A DNA stretch of 64,000 nt from Vitrella brassicaformis (lineage: Eukaryota; Sar; Vitrellaceae). Where the stretch lies: assembly GCA_001179505.1 (NCBI GenBank), contig CDMY01000366.1:281123-345122 (forward strand), read 5' to 3'. The notes under the pieces were generated by a model. That model was given only the letters and a program-made list of their open reading frames with translations, searched no databases and was not told the DNA's origin. Made by a program: the position numbers and the translations under genes. Of the stretch, positions 23,711-36,000 are shown piece after piece (the stretch's first letter is position 1; each line of letters starts with the position of its first letter).

Positions 23711-25938
23711 TGTGTAGATGGCGTCCGACGTGGGTCGTCTGTGCAGCTTGCGCGAATCGATGCGCAATCGCATGCTCAGCTCGACGCTGTGCCACGGGGT
23801 GTCGTTTACCAAGAACCTTGAGCATCTCTACAGACAAGTCTTTACGCGCTACACAAGACACGGCCCCATCTCACGCCCAACGCCCTCAATCGCTTCCACG
23901 TCGACAAACAACGACCAGTCGTCGGTGTCGGGGTTCGCCAACTCACAACAGCAGAACGGAGGAAACGGATCGCAGCCGCAGCACAACGCACCGTAAGCCA
24001 AGCCGATGGGAGGGAGGAGTGGACAGATAGCGCATGGAGACAGAGCTCTAAAGCACTGCATCTATTCTCTGTCCACTGTTTGTGTGTGGTTCTTGTGTCA
24101 GCAACCCGCTGCTGCCGCCACTGCCCCCGTTTGGCGGTGTCAAGCAGCAGCAGCCTGTCCCGGTGGCCATCCCGTTGCTCATGCCCAACGGTAGCCCACC
24201 ACCAGCACCCGCCCCCGTGCCCACGCCCTTCCCGCCGCTGCACCCACCGCTGCCGCCCGGCCTCGGCGTCCCCATGCCGTCACATCCACCACTGCCAATG
24301 GTGAGAGAGAGAGAGAGGGACAGACAGACAGAAAGGTCGCTCGCACAGGCAACAAGCCGTCATTTCATTCTGGTGCAGAGTTTCCACTCTCCTCCTACGG
24401 CGGAGGCCCCGGCGGACTCGACCATGATGATGTTTGACGATCATCACAATCCTGTCAGCGGAACAGCAGGGGGAGGAGGTGGCACCATGGACGGTGTGGG
24501 CGGCAGCAAGCCGGCGCCCTCGAGCCCCGGCAGCCCCATCAAGAAGGTGCCCAAGACGAGCAGAAGGTCGCCGCCGGGGAGCAAGACGAGCGGTGGCCAT
24601 CCACGGCCCAACGTGCCGTCGCCGGCCGGGCAGCGGGTCGTCTGGAGGAGCAGCGGTGGCATCGCCGCCGGATCCCCACCAGGGCCTGCGGTGGCTCTCA
24701 GACCGGGGGTACGTGACTGACGTGGATGGATGGATGGATGGATCACAACTCTCTCTTGTCTTGTCTTGTCTGGCTGTTGTTGTCCAGGCCGTTCCCCCCG
24801 TGCTGCCACCGCAGCCAGGCGTCCCCGCATCCCCAGGGCTAGGTGTGCCCGTCCCCTTCCCGCCGCCATTAGCGCCGTCTCTCGCTCTCGCCTCACCGCC
24901 GCTGCAGGACCCCCTCGCACCACCAGACATCTCAGAGTCGCCAGGGGACCACCCAGACCTCCCGAACGGCACAGCACATGATGCGAGATACCTCTGTGCG
25001 AATGGTGTGGTGCCGGGCTTCCAGCCAGGGGGACGGCCGAATGGTCTCAATGGTTTGCACCCCCACAATGGGGCGCCCGTCCCTCCGCTGCCGAGCAACC
25101 CTTTTGCAGCAGCGTTGCCGGTGGCACTGCTGCCAGGAGGGGCGGCTCCACCCCTGATGGGCTTCGCTGCCCAGGCTGCGCCACCACTGACCTATGGCCA
25201 GCAGAACGCACCACAAAACGGTGAGGAGGGAGGGGGGAGGGACTCAGTGGGTGGGAGGGTATCGACATGTGGTGCTTTGTGTGTGTGTGTGTGGATGGGA
25301 TGAATGCGATGCGTTTAGGTCCGATTGTTGTCGATTTGACGGATGGTGCTGAGGGCGAGGCGGCAGAAGCGGATGTCCCCGCGAGGCGCAACAAGGCCTC
25401 TAGGAGGGAACAAGCACATCAGCAGCATCAACAGCAGCACCCATCGCCCCGCAGGCACACGAACGACAACCCCACCGGTGGCCCCGGACCGGTCGATCGC
25501 AGGAAAGACGATCCCACTGCTGCCGCAGCAGTACCATCATCCGACCAACCAAGACACCAGCAGCAGCAGCAGCAGCCGCCAGCTGAGAGCGATGCCCCAG
25601 CAGCTGCAGCTGCATCGGCGGCGGCGGCGGCTGCCAATGAGGATGACCACCACGCTTCGTCATCATCAGGCCATCGGTCGCCTCACCAGCGCGGCAACAG
25701 CCAAGAGGGCGTGGACTCCTCAGAGGGCGGGAGATCGTCAGAGGCGAGTGAGCAGGCCGACGACGATGCGACAGAGGAATCAAGGGGTGAGGACAAGGGG
25801 CCGCAGGTCCCACATGACAAGAGGGATGGGGCTGGGGCTGCTGAGGTGAGGCGAGACGGGGGCGGGGGATGCCACGAGGAAGGGCTGAATAGAAACCCAC
25901 AGGACGCCAACCAGAACATGAGGCTGCTCGCCGTGTAG
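19489..25938 (+). CDS. SPY: SPINDLY-type protein O-fucosyltransferase (GT41) with TPR array and long disordered tail
   Basis: Nucleocytoplasmic glycosyltransferase expected to transfer fucose from GDP-fucose to Ser/Thr of target proteins. From 19489 to about 21890 the exons encode about 11 TPR repeats ([78 protein letters not shown]). The catalytic domain follows: [97 protein letters not shown] and the [13 protein letters not shown] stretch. The last, and THSVSYF, follow plant SPY rather than O-GlcNAc transferase (SEC/OGT). After the catalytic core (about 23870) comes an unusual tail of roughly 600-700 residues rich in Pro, Gln, Ala and Gly, with one conserved-looking patch [15 protein letters not shown] 19489; stop TAG 25936-25938. 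Confidence 0.93.
22521..22546. repeat. (GT)n microsatellite at a 3' splice site
   Basis: About thirteen GT units immediately before the TAG acceptor of an exon of the SPY gene (exon begins ATGTTCAAGCAG). Confidence 0.9.
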
Positions 25939-26007
25939 GCAGGCAGGCAGGCAGGCACCATTGTGTGGGTCATTGCACTCATTGGGTAGTTAGCCGCGCT
26001 CACTTGA

Positions 26008-26055
26008 TGAATGGATGGATGGATGGATGGATGGACGGACGAATGGATGGATGGA
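26008..26055. repeat. (GGAT)n imperfect tetranucleotide tract
   Basis: About twelve units of GGAT, with a few GGAC/GAAT variants, in intergenic sequence downstream of SPY. Confidence 0.85.
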
Positions 26056-27028
26056 AGGACGGTTGGGTGAGGGGAACACACGCGTTGGGGGAAAGGTAGG
26101 GAGGCGGGTAGGGAGGGGGTGAGGGGACCCTGACTGACTTCATTGTTTGGTGAGTCAGTCAGTCGATGTGACCACATGATGTACGTATGTATGTTGGCTC
26201 GCTATCTGGCTGCTGTTTTGCCAGGCGAGGCCAGGCGAGGGGGGGTGGGACAGATGGGATGGGTCGATGATGAATGAATGAATGGATGGATACATGGATT
26301 CATGGATCCATTCGTTCATTATCACACGCTGTTCTTCTCTTGCAGCAGACAGCGTATTTTTATCCTCACCTACACACCGTACACGTGTCGTGTCCGTCCC
26401 ATCCATGGCTGCCCTTTTGCCCGCACAGCCTGTGTCTGCCTGCCTGCCTGCCTGTTTGCATGCCATGTGCTGCGTGTGTTGTTTCTCCTCCTTCTCTGGT
26501 GTGGTGTACATGTAGACTACCGTACCGTCCCCTAGTCTCCTTCGTCTCATCCGTTGGGTTGGTTAACACACACTGTGACACACAGACAGACAGACGGACA
26601 GACCGACGGACGGGGCGAGGGTGGGGTGGGTGAGTGGTGAGTGAGTTTCCTAACATCGACCTACCTACTGCAGCACATGGGTGGATGGATGGACAATGCT
26701 GAATGTGGTTCATGTGTGAGAGATCCGATCCGCACACCGTCAGGTCAGTCAGACTCCTGATGGTCCACACTGACTGACTGACCCACGTGTTGTGTAACAC
26801 TCATGTCAATGTTCCAAACACCGATCTGACAACCCTCTGCCGTAATCATTGACATTTGCACAGCATTCGCTCGCGCGTCCAACGAGCCAAGGAGACATCC
26901 AATCGTGTGCGGCCCGATGTCCTCGCATGGATGGACGCATGCGTCAACGCATCTCATTTAATTATGGATGTAATTGTGTGAGGGCGTCTCTAAGAAAGCA
27001 TCAAATGGCCAGCAGGAGGTTCATTCAG

Positions 27029-27051
27029 CCATCCATCCATCCATCCATCCA
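27029..27051. repeat. (CCAT)n tetranucleotide tract
   Basis: Five to six perfect CCAT units. This is the complement-strand counterpart of the GGAT tract 1 kb upstream. Confidence 0.85.
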
Positions 27052-27391
27052 AACAGACCACGCAACCACGAGTCTGTCTTTGAATCAACCAGTCTGAACC
27101 TACTCTAACCAGCAAACAACGGTTCAGCCACCCACCGTCGGTGCACAGGGCCTCAACGACTGTTGGGGGAGGGCCTCCTAGTGGATGCCCACTGGGTCCC
27201 CGAATGACCAAAGAATTCGCCCGCCCTCCCGCCACCTTGAAGACCTGCCTGCCCTGCCTGTGCTACTGTGTACCTTAAACTGCCGACCTACTACTAACTA
27301 CTTAAATCCCTCCCTAATACGAAAAAACCTTTGCTACAGGACCTTCTCTCTGAGTCACATCCATCCACCCGTCCATCCATCCATCCATCAA

Positions 27392-28331
27392 TCAATCGTC
27401 ATATGCGACCTGCTTCCACCAGAAGCGGACGAACGGCAGTGCGATCAACGTGGGCAAGGCGAATTGGACGAATACCGTGAGTCCGTCCACCTCACCACCC
27501 CCCATACTCGAATTCGCTACTTCAAAAAGAGTCTCGAAGTAGCCGCACAGCAGAGAGCCGACGATGATGCCCAGATTGATGCAAGTGCTATCCCGCACAC
27601 TCAGATCCCGCAGCCTAAGCGGTTTCTGTTCTTCTCCTGCCGCCGGTTTCGTCCAGCTGTTCTCGAGCACTCGTACATCCGACGGCAGGTCACCTGATTG
27701 ATCAATGAATGACACACACATGTCCCAAAAAACCGACCAACATTTATGTGTGCATCCGCCCATCGCTTACGATCTCTGGGTATGGTGGTGGCTTCTGGGA
27801 TCTTGTTCCACCAGTACACGATGATGGGCCCCAGCACCACTGTGGCCAGGGCAAGCTGAGAGAGCACGGCAACCTGGGCGCTGAACAACTTGGACGCGAT
27901 CTCAGGGCCGCCCAGACTGCACACACACATACACACAGATGCAGATAAGGCGATTGATGTACCATCCGTTCTCGTCTGATACCTGGTGTCAACGTAGAGG
28001 TACTCGTGCACTTTGTCCTTCGTGACGACGTACAACCAAGCGATGAGGATGCCGAGCATCGAGCCAATGTTGGCACAGGCGATGTCCCGTTGGCTGAGAT
28101 GCCTGAAGAGATTGAATCTTCCAGCGCTCAGGGCGGTCAGCGACCTCCCTCCGGCTGATCTCGGTGTGGGCTGCGGGTGGTGTGCCACTCGGATGGGCCC
28201 TGTGTCAGCCGGATGGGCCGGACGAAGGCCGCAGAGGACGGCAGCGGCGACAGGGCGACGGACAGAAGAATCAGCACAATGGGCAGCCTGCAGACAAGGC
28301 AGACAGTGCGGCCAATCCCGTCTGTATCCAT
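27392..28331 (-). CDS. Small multi-pass membrane protein with signal peptide and internal duplication, 4 exons
   Basis: Unrecognised 236-residue protein. Exons (5' to 3'): 28331-28189, 28102-27983, 27916-27771, 27693-27392; the sum is a multiple of three with consistent phases. The first intron has a weak GTGGCA donor and a good TCTCTTCAG acceptor. The N-terminus is a clear signal peptide (LPIVLILLSVALSPLPSSA) followed by AFVRPIRL, resembling a bipartite plastid leader. The mature part holds two related halves. Each opens with LSxRD(I/S)xCxNxGxxxG, continues through a hydrophobic helix, and ends in a second helix and a paired Trp-Trp (VYWWNKIPE; RFWWKQVAYDD). It probably has four membrane helices. 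A plastid or other endomembrane location is inference from the leader; function is unknown. The gene is head-to-head with the TIPIN homologue. Confidence 0.7.
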
Positions 28332-28488
28332 TTGTGTGTGTGACAGTCGATCTGTCCAGCTCCTTGATCAGCGGGCCTCTGAGAAAAGGCACACAGGTGC
28401 TCAGGGGTCGTAGAAGCCAAGGGATGCTACACTACCAACTTCCACTCGCGAAGATGAAATTTACGCATCTCCGTCCCCTCCCGCTGCC
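28332..28488. promoter_or_regulatory. Short divergent intergenic region (membrane protein / TIPIN)
   Basis: Only 157 bases separate the two head-to-head start codons, so the core promoters are likely shared or interleaved. No motif was recognised. Confidence 0.45.
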
Positions 28489-29795
28489 ATGAGCCGTTCG
28501 CGGGGCCGTCCAGTAGAGTTTGATGAGGAGGAGAACATCCTCTTTGGCGACGGTGAAGATGACCCGCCTGCAGAGGATGACCAATTCATGGAGGACCAGG
28601 ACGTGCCCATGGACCAGGGCGACGATGTATATGCTGCCGACCATCAGATGGGCGATGCTGAGGCGGCGGCGGCGGCGGCCGAGACCGCCGACGAGCGGCT
28701 CATCCGTGAGGAGAAGGAGGAGCGGGAGAGGGAGGAGCAGCTCGCCAAGATGCAGAGGGAGGCCGACCTCGCCCGCATCAAGAAACGCCCCGACCTGGTG
28801 GATCTGCTGCGGAGCGAGAGGGGCTTCAAGTCCCTCTACGATCACGCCAAATCGCCGGCCTTCCAATCGCAGCTGCGGCACGAGAAGCCCCGGTCGGGGC
28901 AGCCAAAGGGCCTCAACGAGCAGCACAACCTGGACGTGTTCCTCTCGACCGTGCAGACGTGGATGCAGCAGCTATACCCCTTCCCCCTCCACCCAGACGA
29001 CCTCGCCAAGAAGCTCGAGCGCCTGTCACGCGGCAGCTTCAAAGGCAACCCCCTCCGCGACCACATCATGCACCTCAGGGCGCACCACAAGTTCCCCGAC
29101 TGCCCCATCCCATTCACCAAGACACACCTGACCCTCCAGCAGGCCATCGAGCGCCTCAACCTCGGCGATGGCGGCGCCAAGAGGGAGGCGGAGGACACCA
29201 AGATGCATGATGCCGCTGCTGACTACCCGGACCCCCATGACGACGGGGTGTTCGGAGGTCATCATGACGATGACGACGACCATTTCGTCCCTGACGAGCT
29301 CCTCTTCGGCAGTGGTGGTGGTGACGCCGGCCCCTCTCGGCATTCCCCGCCGCCCCCTGCAGCAGCTGGAGCAGCAACAGCACCGATGGACGAGGCGACC
29401 AAGGCCCGCATCGCAGCTGCCAAGGAGCGTGCCCTGGAGAAGAAGCGCAAGAAAGAGGAGGAGCGCAAGAGGCAGGAACAGGCGGACCATCAGGGAAGGC
29501 AGGAGGGGGGCGGGGGTGAGGGGGCCGGCGATAGAGACGTAGCCATGGAAAGGGATGGTGGGGGTGAGGATAGGGGTGGTGTGCCTCAGTTGTCGCCTGA
29601 AGAGCTGGCTGCCAGATTGGAGCGGAATAGGAAGGCTGCAGAGGAGAGGAAACGGTACGTCTGACGCATGAATCCACGGATACAATGAGTACAATGCAGG
29701 CGTTCAGTTGCGTGTTTCTGTACCTGTGTGTGTATTGCAGGTTGAAGCAGCTGCAACGGCAGCAGGAACAAGCCGACAAGGCGAATCCCAACTGA
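28489..29795 (+). CDS. TIPIN/Swi3/Csm3-like replication fork protection protein, 2 exons
   Basis: Partner of Timeless/Tof1 that stabilises stalled forks and supports checkpoint signalling and cohesion in the nucleus. Exons 28489-29654 and 29741-29795 give 406 residues. After an acidic N-terminus (VEFDEEENILFGDGEDDPPA) and a charged helix lies the Swi3 domain: RPDLVDLLRSERGFKSLYDH, HNLDVFLSTVQTWMQQLYPF and LHPDDLAKKLERLSRGS, matching the family pattern 'LL...GL..L', 'L..LL..Y..WAH.L.P...F.DF...VE.L'. The C-terminal region has acidic stretches (HHDDDDDHFVPDELLF) and two Arg/Lys/Ala helices (TKARIAAAKERALEKKRKKE; ARLERNRKAAEERKRLKQLQ) resembling RPA32-binding helices of TIPIN and XPA. The assignment rests on motif pattern, not on alignment. 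Confidence 0.75.
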
Positions 29796-30081
29796 TGGCT
29801 CCATACCTACCTAGACAGACGTGCCCAGATAGAGCCAGAGGAGACATCCGTAGATGGGCAGACAGACAGACACATTCACGCGGAAGTAAGTGGTTTGGTT
29901 TGAATTAATCAATGAATGAACATGCTGCATTCATTCGTACAAATGTCGATCAACGTGTGTACGCATCCGACAACAGCCATCGGCCTTTGCGAATGTTCGG
30001 AGGCAAAAAACGATACAGACACACGACCCGCTCCCCCGCACGCACAACGGCCCCGCCCGACGAGTGGCCAGCTCAGCTCCA
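29796..30081. other. Convergent 3' intergenic region
   Basis: 286 bases between the TIPIN and Ca2+ channel stop codons. Nothing was recognised beyond presumed 3' UTRs. Confidence 0.4.
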
Positions 30082-33000
30082 CTACGTGTTCCTGTCGGTA
30101 GTCCTGTGTACGAAACAGCACCCACACGTTACCTCCCTCACTGTCATATCCCCATTCCCTCCAGCCCTCCTGCCGCTCTCCTGGACATCACAGCCCCGCG
30201 GGCACCCTCCACGCGGCCCTGTGTCGATATGTATGTCTGGCGGCCGCTCGGGCCCCCCATGACCGGCCCTGCCCTGCGGCAGTGGAGATGCACTTGTGTC
30301 TCTGCTGCTGCAGTGTGTCTCGAACACCGGCACACTCCTCCTGTGCGGCTGGTCGCTGACGGGAGAGTCGCTGGGTATCGACCGCTGGTGCGTTGGCATG
30401 GACCTGACCATTCTTGTCACTGCCGGTCTTCCGGTCATCTGGTCCCTCTCAGCAAACTCCTGTGTCGAATCCGCACTCATCTGGAGGTCGTCATCCGTAT
30501 CTCCCCTGCTGGCTGGCGGATGGGGGTGTTGGCCGGAGTAGCCCCTCGGTGAAGTGATTGGGGTTTGTTCCGCCATGTCGATGTAGTTGTCGATGCCCTC
30601 CCTCACAAAGGCGGGCGATGCCAACACGTCGACGGCCTTGTGTTCAGGGGAGGAAGGGGAAGCCGCGCGCAGGGCGGGGATGTCTCCCACGGCCTTCTCG
30701 CCATTTGCGCGATTGTAATTCTCGAGCGCTCTTTTTTGCGCCATGGCCAGTTCGATCAGCTTCCGAAACTTCTTTCGTTTCCGCGCACCCTGTCCCGAAC
30801 GGAAAGATACAGAGACACAAGTCGGTTTCTCTTGTGATCGGTTCGTGTGCGTGCAGGTGTACCTTCCAGAGAGCCTGAACCTTGAGTGCGGCCGCCACTT
30901 GTGCAGCAGAGTACATAGTGTATTTCTTCTCGTCTGGCTTCCGTTGGGGGAACGGCAGCACCCGCGTGATGTTCTTGTTGATGAGGCGGAGAGCCTCGCA
31001 GTCGGCCACCTGCCGCATGTCAGCCCCGCTGACACATGACGCGAGGCTCCACAGCACCTCCATGAAGTGCACACGCCCGCCGTGGTCCTTGACGCCCAGG
31101 TTGGCGATGATCTGAAGGAGGGTGCCTCTGCAGACAGACAGAGGACAAGACATTGCTATGGAAGGATAGTGCAGGTGTGTCTGTGTAAGTGTGCTGCTGA
31201 CGCGGCGAAGACCTCCCCCTTGAATCCCAGTGGAGGCTCCAGTTCGGCCAGCAGCAAGGGCAGCTGACCAGGAGCGGAGAGACACACACGTTCGTCCAGA
31301 CTCTTGTTCTCGCCATTCATTCATATGTGTGTACGCACCTTATGCGTTGGCAGCCAGACCTCTGCGTTCGGACAAAGTCGAGCCCATGCGCTGATGTAGC
31401 GGTCCATGTCCATCTCAGACAGCAAACGGAAATTGAGCCGCTGCACAGAAAGGGAAAATGCATATCTGACCATTGGCAGCCTTGCTTTGTAGTTACGTCA
31501 TCTGCGATGTCTGAGAAGTTTTCGAGGATGACGGCGATGAAGAGATTGATGAACATGAAGGACCCCAACTGACACGTGACGGCAGAGCCCGTCTGTCTTT
31601 TTGTTTGCTGGTTCCTTCCTTCATATGTTATGTGCACGACGCGACCTACCAGCGTGAATGAGCTGAAGTAGATGATGGCAAAAGTGGTGCTGCCACAGTC
31701 CTGCGTATATCATCAATACATCAATCAATCCAGTCTGTCTCGCCTGTCCACAGCTGAGCTGTGTATGTGGAGTACCGACCGCTTTGCCGTCAAAGGCATT
31801 GCAGTCCTTGCGGGTGAAACAATCATGCATCAGGTCATTCCTGCATCACAACACAACAAGTGAAGTGAGCACATTCACCCGGCGCTCGGCATTCAAAGCC
31901 CTTTTGTGTCATTCATGCGCACCATGCCTCCCCAGTGGCCATTCTGAAGAGTGTCATCATGGCGTAGTAAAAGGTGCTGAAGTTGGCGTCTTCATTTAGC
32001 TCCTTGTTGCCCTCTTGCGGCAGCTAGACACAATCAATGAATGACACACAGGCAAGCCGATCGTGAGTAAGTCCGGCATATCATTCAATTGGCTGCGTAC
32101 CTACCCGTCCGAACAAGGCCATCCCAGCCACCGCATAGACATAGAACAGTAGCAGCAGTAGAGCACTGAGCAGAGACACAGCGAATGGGCGGGACGTCCA
32201 ACGGCTGTTGTGTCTCGTTGAAGACCTTACCCCACATTGACGAGCGACGGAAGCGATGACAACAGCGTCTGAAACAAATTGCGAAGCTGCCGCAGCGACT
32301 GAAGCCAAATGAACAAATGCATAAGTGGTGCGAATATTCCGATCAGTAGTCTGACCTTGATGAGTCTGAAGAGCCGTGCGATCCTGAGGATGCGGAGAAT
32401 CGTCGTGTCGAAACCCAGCTCGACTGCAGCAGACACACGAAAGTCGATGATGTTGACACGACATACGGGCGCACGCCATGGCAGCTGCACTACCAGCGTT
32501 AGATTCCTTGATGATGATGCCCAACATTGGCAGCATGACGGTCGCGAAATCAAACACGTTCCAGGGGTCCTGATAGACCGTGTGCACGAATCTGCTGTTG
32601 GTGTGCACATTTCTGAACAAACCTGGAAGTATATTCTCGGTTTGAATGCGATGATTTTCATCAGAACTTCACACCCGAACACAGCCAAGAAACAATTGTT
32701 GGCCTGGAAAAGGCACAAACGGCAGATGGGTGGACCGAATTGCCTGTCTCTGTCTGCGCGCACAATATTTTGGAAGTCGCTTAGCGCCTTTGGGGCTTCC
32801 CAGAATCCGATAGCCAGCACCTGGACGCAAAGACAACACGGTCATTCCATTGCAGGTCTCCTATCATATAGTGCTGCTTACGATAGCATTGAGTATGATG
32901 CACACGAGCACCGCGATCTCAAACTCAGGCCGAGACACCCAGTGGAGAAGAAAACGACGCAGACCGCTCTTCTGCAAAATCGATTGAACCGAAAGCACTG

Positions 33001-36000
33001 CACTGCACGCCTACTTGGCTCTTTGTGTATGTATCGTCTCACTCACAGGTCGCCTGAGGAGCACTTTGGGACGGATTTTGATGAGCATGCGTTGAGTCTG
33101 GACCCACTCCAGCTGCTTTGGGCTGAGGAAGGACAGGCCATTCATCTCGTTGCGGATGTCGGAGAATTTGTCGATGACAATGCCGACGAAGAGGTTGAGG
33201 ATGAAGAACGACATGACAAATATGAAGATCATGAAGTACACGACGGCAGTGGGGCTGGCATCATATTCCAGTGCCCTGCACACACACATACATTCATAGT
33301 CACATGGGCGAGCTATTCTTTAGCATTTGCGCTGCAGGTGTCATCCTCACTTTCTCGGCGCTTTTGTGTCAGTGCACAGGAACATGATGTCGGGCCACTG
33401 CTCCATTGTCGACATCTGATGAGATCGACAACGAGAACTTCTTTCTTGTCTCATGCGTCAATTCAGTCAGAGGACAGACCTCAAACAGTGTGAGCATGGC
33501 GAGGAAAACGTTGTCGAACGAGTGATCGAGCCGCTCCCACTCCCTCTCTCTCGTCACGATGTCTCCCGTCGGGCCTTCCCTCACTTGAAACTCGCCCACA
33601 CACTCATCGGCCGTCTTGATGGTCGGATCGCTGCACTGGTACAGCTTGCCCTTATCACATGAGAGGGAAAAGGAGGAGCAGATACCGAGGAAGAGACGGT
33701 CGCCTTTGTCTACCTTGAAGAACTGGACGCCCAGGATGCCGAATATGAATAGGAAGAGCATCGACACGATCAGCACGTCAGCTATGGCGGGAATCGCACG
33801 TAAGATAGAGTTGACGGCCGCCTGAACAGACAGACAACGAGAGATCCATGGGCCTACGTGATTGATTGCAACTCACGATTACCTTCATTCCCTCGTTTCG
33901 AGACACCATCCTCAGTGGCCTCAGTGCCCGCATAGCACGCAGACTCTTGAGCCATGACAGATTCAAATCGGCTGACAGAGACACAGCCAGAGTCGCCAAT
34001 ACGCTATATATCGCAGGGCGCAGGCCACGTCATGTGCGCATACATGATTTGGGGTCGAGTGTGAATGCGATGTTGATGACCGACGTGATGACGATAAAGA
34101 AATCCAAGACATTCCAGGCGTCACGCAAATAGGCCGTCCTCTCACGCACAAAACCGTACACAAGAATCTGAGACACAAAGAAGCTGCCATGATGCACAGC
34201 GTGCGCAGTCACGCACAGCGTCTGTGTGCTGTGCCACCTTCATGAAGGCTTCAAGTGTGAAGAAGACAGTCAGCACGACATCCAGCGCAAAGAGGATGTC
34301 CTTAGTGTCAGACCCGGGAGACAGGCCTGGCTTGTCCATCGCCAGTCCTGCACCCACACAGAGACAATCAAGGAAGGGTCCATTTATTCCACTAGAACGA
34401 CAGTTCATGCATTTTACCGACAGCCCCCACTGCGATGAGCCCGTATATGAAGCTGTCGAAGAATGGATGCTTCACCACATTCCACGCCCACACACGCAAA
34501 GGATGCTCCGGCTTAAGGCAAAACAGCGCGTCCCCCACCGGGCCTTGTGTCTTAATCACAGTAGACCCCGAGACGCCACTCGGCTGTCTCGCGAAAGACC
34601 CTGTCGCCGACCGAAGCAGTCCGAGTGTCTGTGTGGTAAGCTTCCGCAGCAGATTCGACGGCGTCTTGACGGCTGCTGGAGGCATCGGTGACGGTCCAGG
34701 CAGCGCCTCACTTGAGGTCGCGCCAGAGCTCATCTCCTTCGGGCCTCCAGTGGACGACTCGAAGTGCTTGATGAGGATGGCCAGGAAGAGGTTGAGCAGG
34801 ATATAGTTGCCAAGGATGACAACTGAGACGAAGTACAGGGCCGACACCCAGCTCTTGGTCTCAATGCCGACGTATGCGACGCTGTTCCAGTCCTCGCCCG
34901 TCAGCAGGATGAAGACAGTGGTAAACGAGTTGAGAAAATTCTTGAAGTTTGGCCGGATCAGCTCCTCTTCATCGCTCGGGTCGTCGGACCAGTCGTCTTT
35001 CAGCCATTTGCCGCCTGCACACGGAGCACTCAATCAGTGACAATAGCTTGTTCCTTCTTTTCACTGGCCTCGGTCACCATAAATGGCCATGCCGAGCAGC
35101 GTGAAGACGAACATGAACAGGAACATGAGCAGTCCAAGGTTGGCGATCTCCCCAAGCGATGCCATCACCGTCACCAGCACTTTCCTGAGCCCTTTCCAGG
35201 AACGAGCCAGCCGCAACACGCGGAGGAGCCTGAACGTCCTGAGTGCCGTGAAGACGCCATTCTTGTCTGGGAGAATAGAGAAGGGAACGTAGTTTAGGAC
35301 CGTAATCTCGCCAATACTTATCCAAACAATGATACTGCAAGGGGGAGACACACATATACACGTAGTGTGAACAGAATTATCCAGTGGATGGGTCTCGTCT
35401 GTCTTGCGTCTCTTACAAATCGAATGTGTTGAAGCCATCGGCGAAGTATGCCCTGCATCCGAGGCCAGTGAGTTTGATGGCCATCTCGCCGAAGAACACA
35501 AAAGTGAATACGTAGTTGAATGTGTCCAGCAGCTGACACAGATACCAAGCAACCGAGCATCCATACATGTCGATTTTTCCTCCTCTCAGATTATCCTCTG
35601 ACCTTTTGCAGGTCTGCATCCATGCCGCTTGTGTCACTCTTGGTCGGATCATAATGGTCGATAGCGAGCACGACGGTGTTGACGATGATGAGCAGTGTGA
35701 TAAAGCCCACGAACAGACCGTGGGCTTGTACCCTGTACAGCAATCGACGGAACCGACTTAGCGACAGCTCGTTGAAGTTGATCGTCTGGGACAACCATAA
35801 CAGCAGAGAAGCCACTGAGAGCCTCGCTTTGTGTTAGTAAACAATACATACAGACACATCTGGATGCGTACTGCGCGGCCGTATGAGCGGTTTTTCCTTT
35901 TCGGGCTCTGTCCACTTGTCGCACTGGCCGCATCTCCGTCGGCGATCTCATCGGACGTCCTGTCAAAGTTGGAGACGAGCACAGCGACGACCAAATTGAT

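Larger units (their letters stand above)
25939..27391. other. Repeat-rich convergent intergenic region
   Basis: About 1.45 kb between the end of SPY and the end of the membrane-protein gene, with no supported coding exon. It holds tetranucleotide tracts (26008-26055, 27029-27051), AATG/GGAT-type runs near 26270-26300 and scattered (CAGA)n. Short ORFs here are translations of these repeats. Confidence 0.5.

Noticed and set aside
19489-23870. O-GlcNAc transferase (OGT/SEC) identity
   Set aside because: The THSVSYF and HAHNVGV segments follow SPINDLY O-fucosyltransferases rather than OGT.
28103-28188. Apparent frameshift between the signal peptide and the membrane part of the 27392-28331 gene
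   Set aside because: An 86-bp intron with donor GTGGCA and acceptor TCTCTTCAG restores the frame and makes the total length a multiple of three, so no frameshift is needed.
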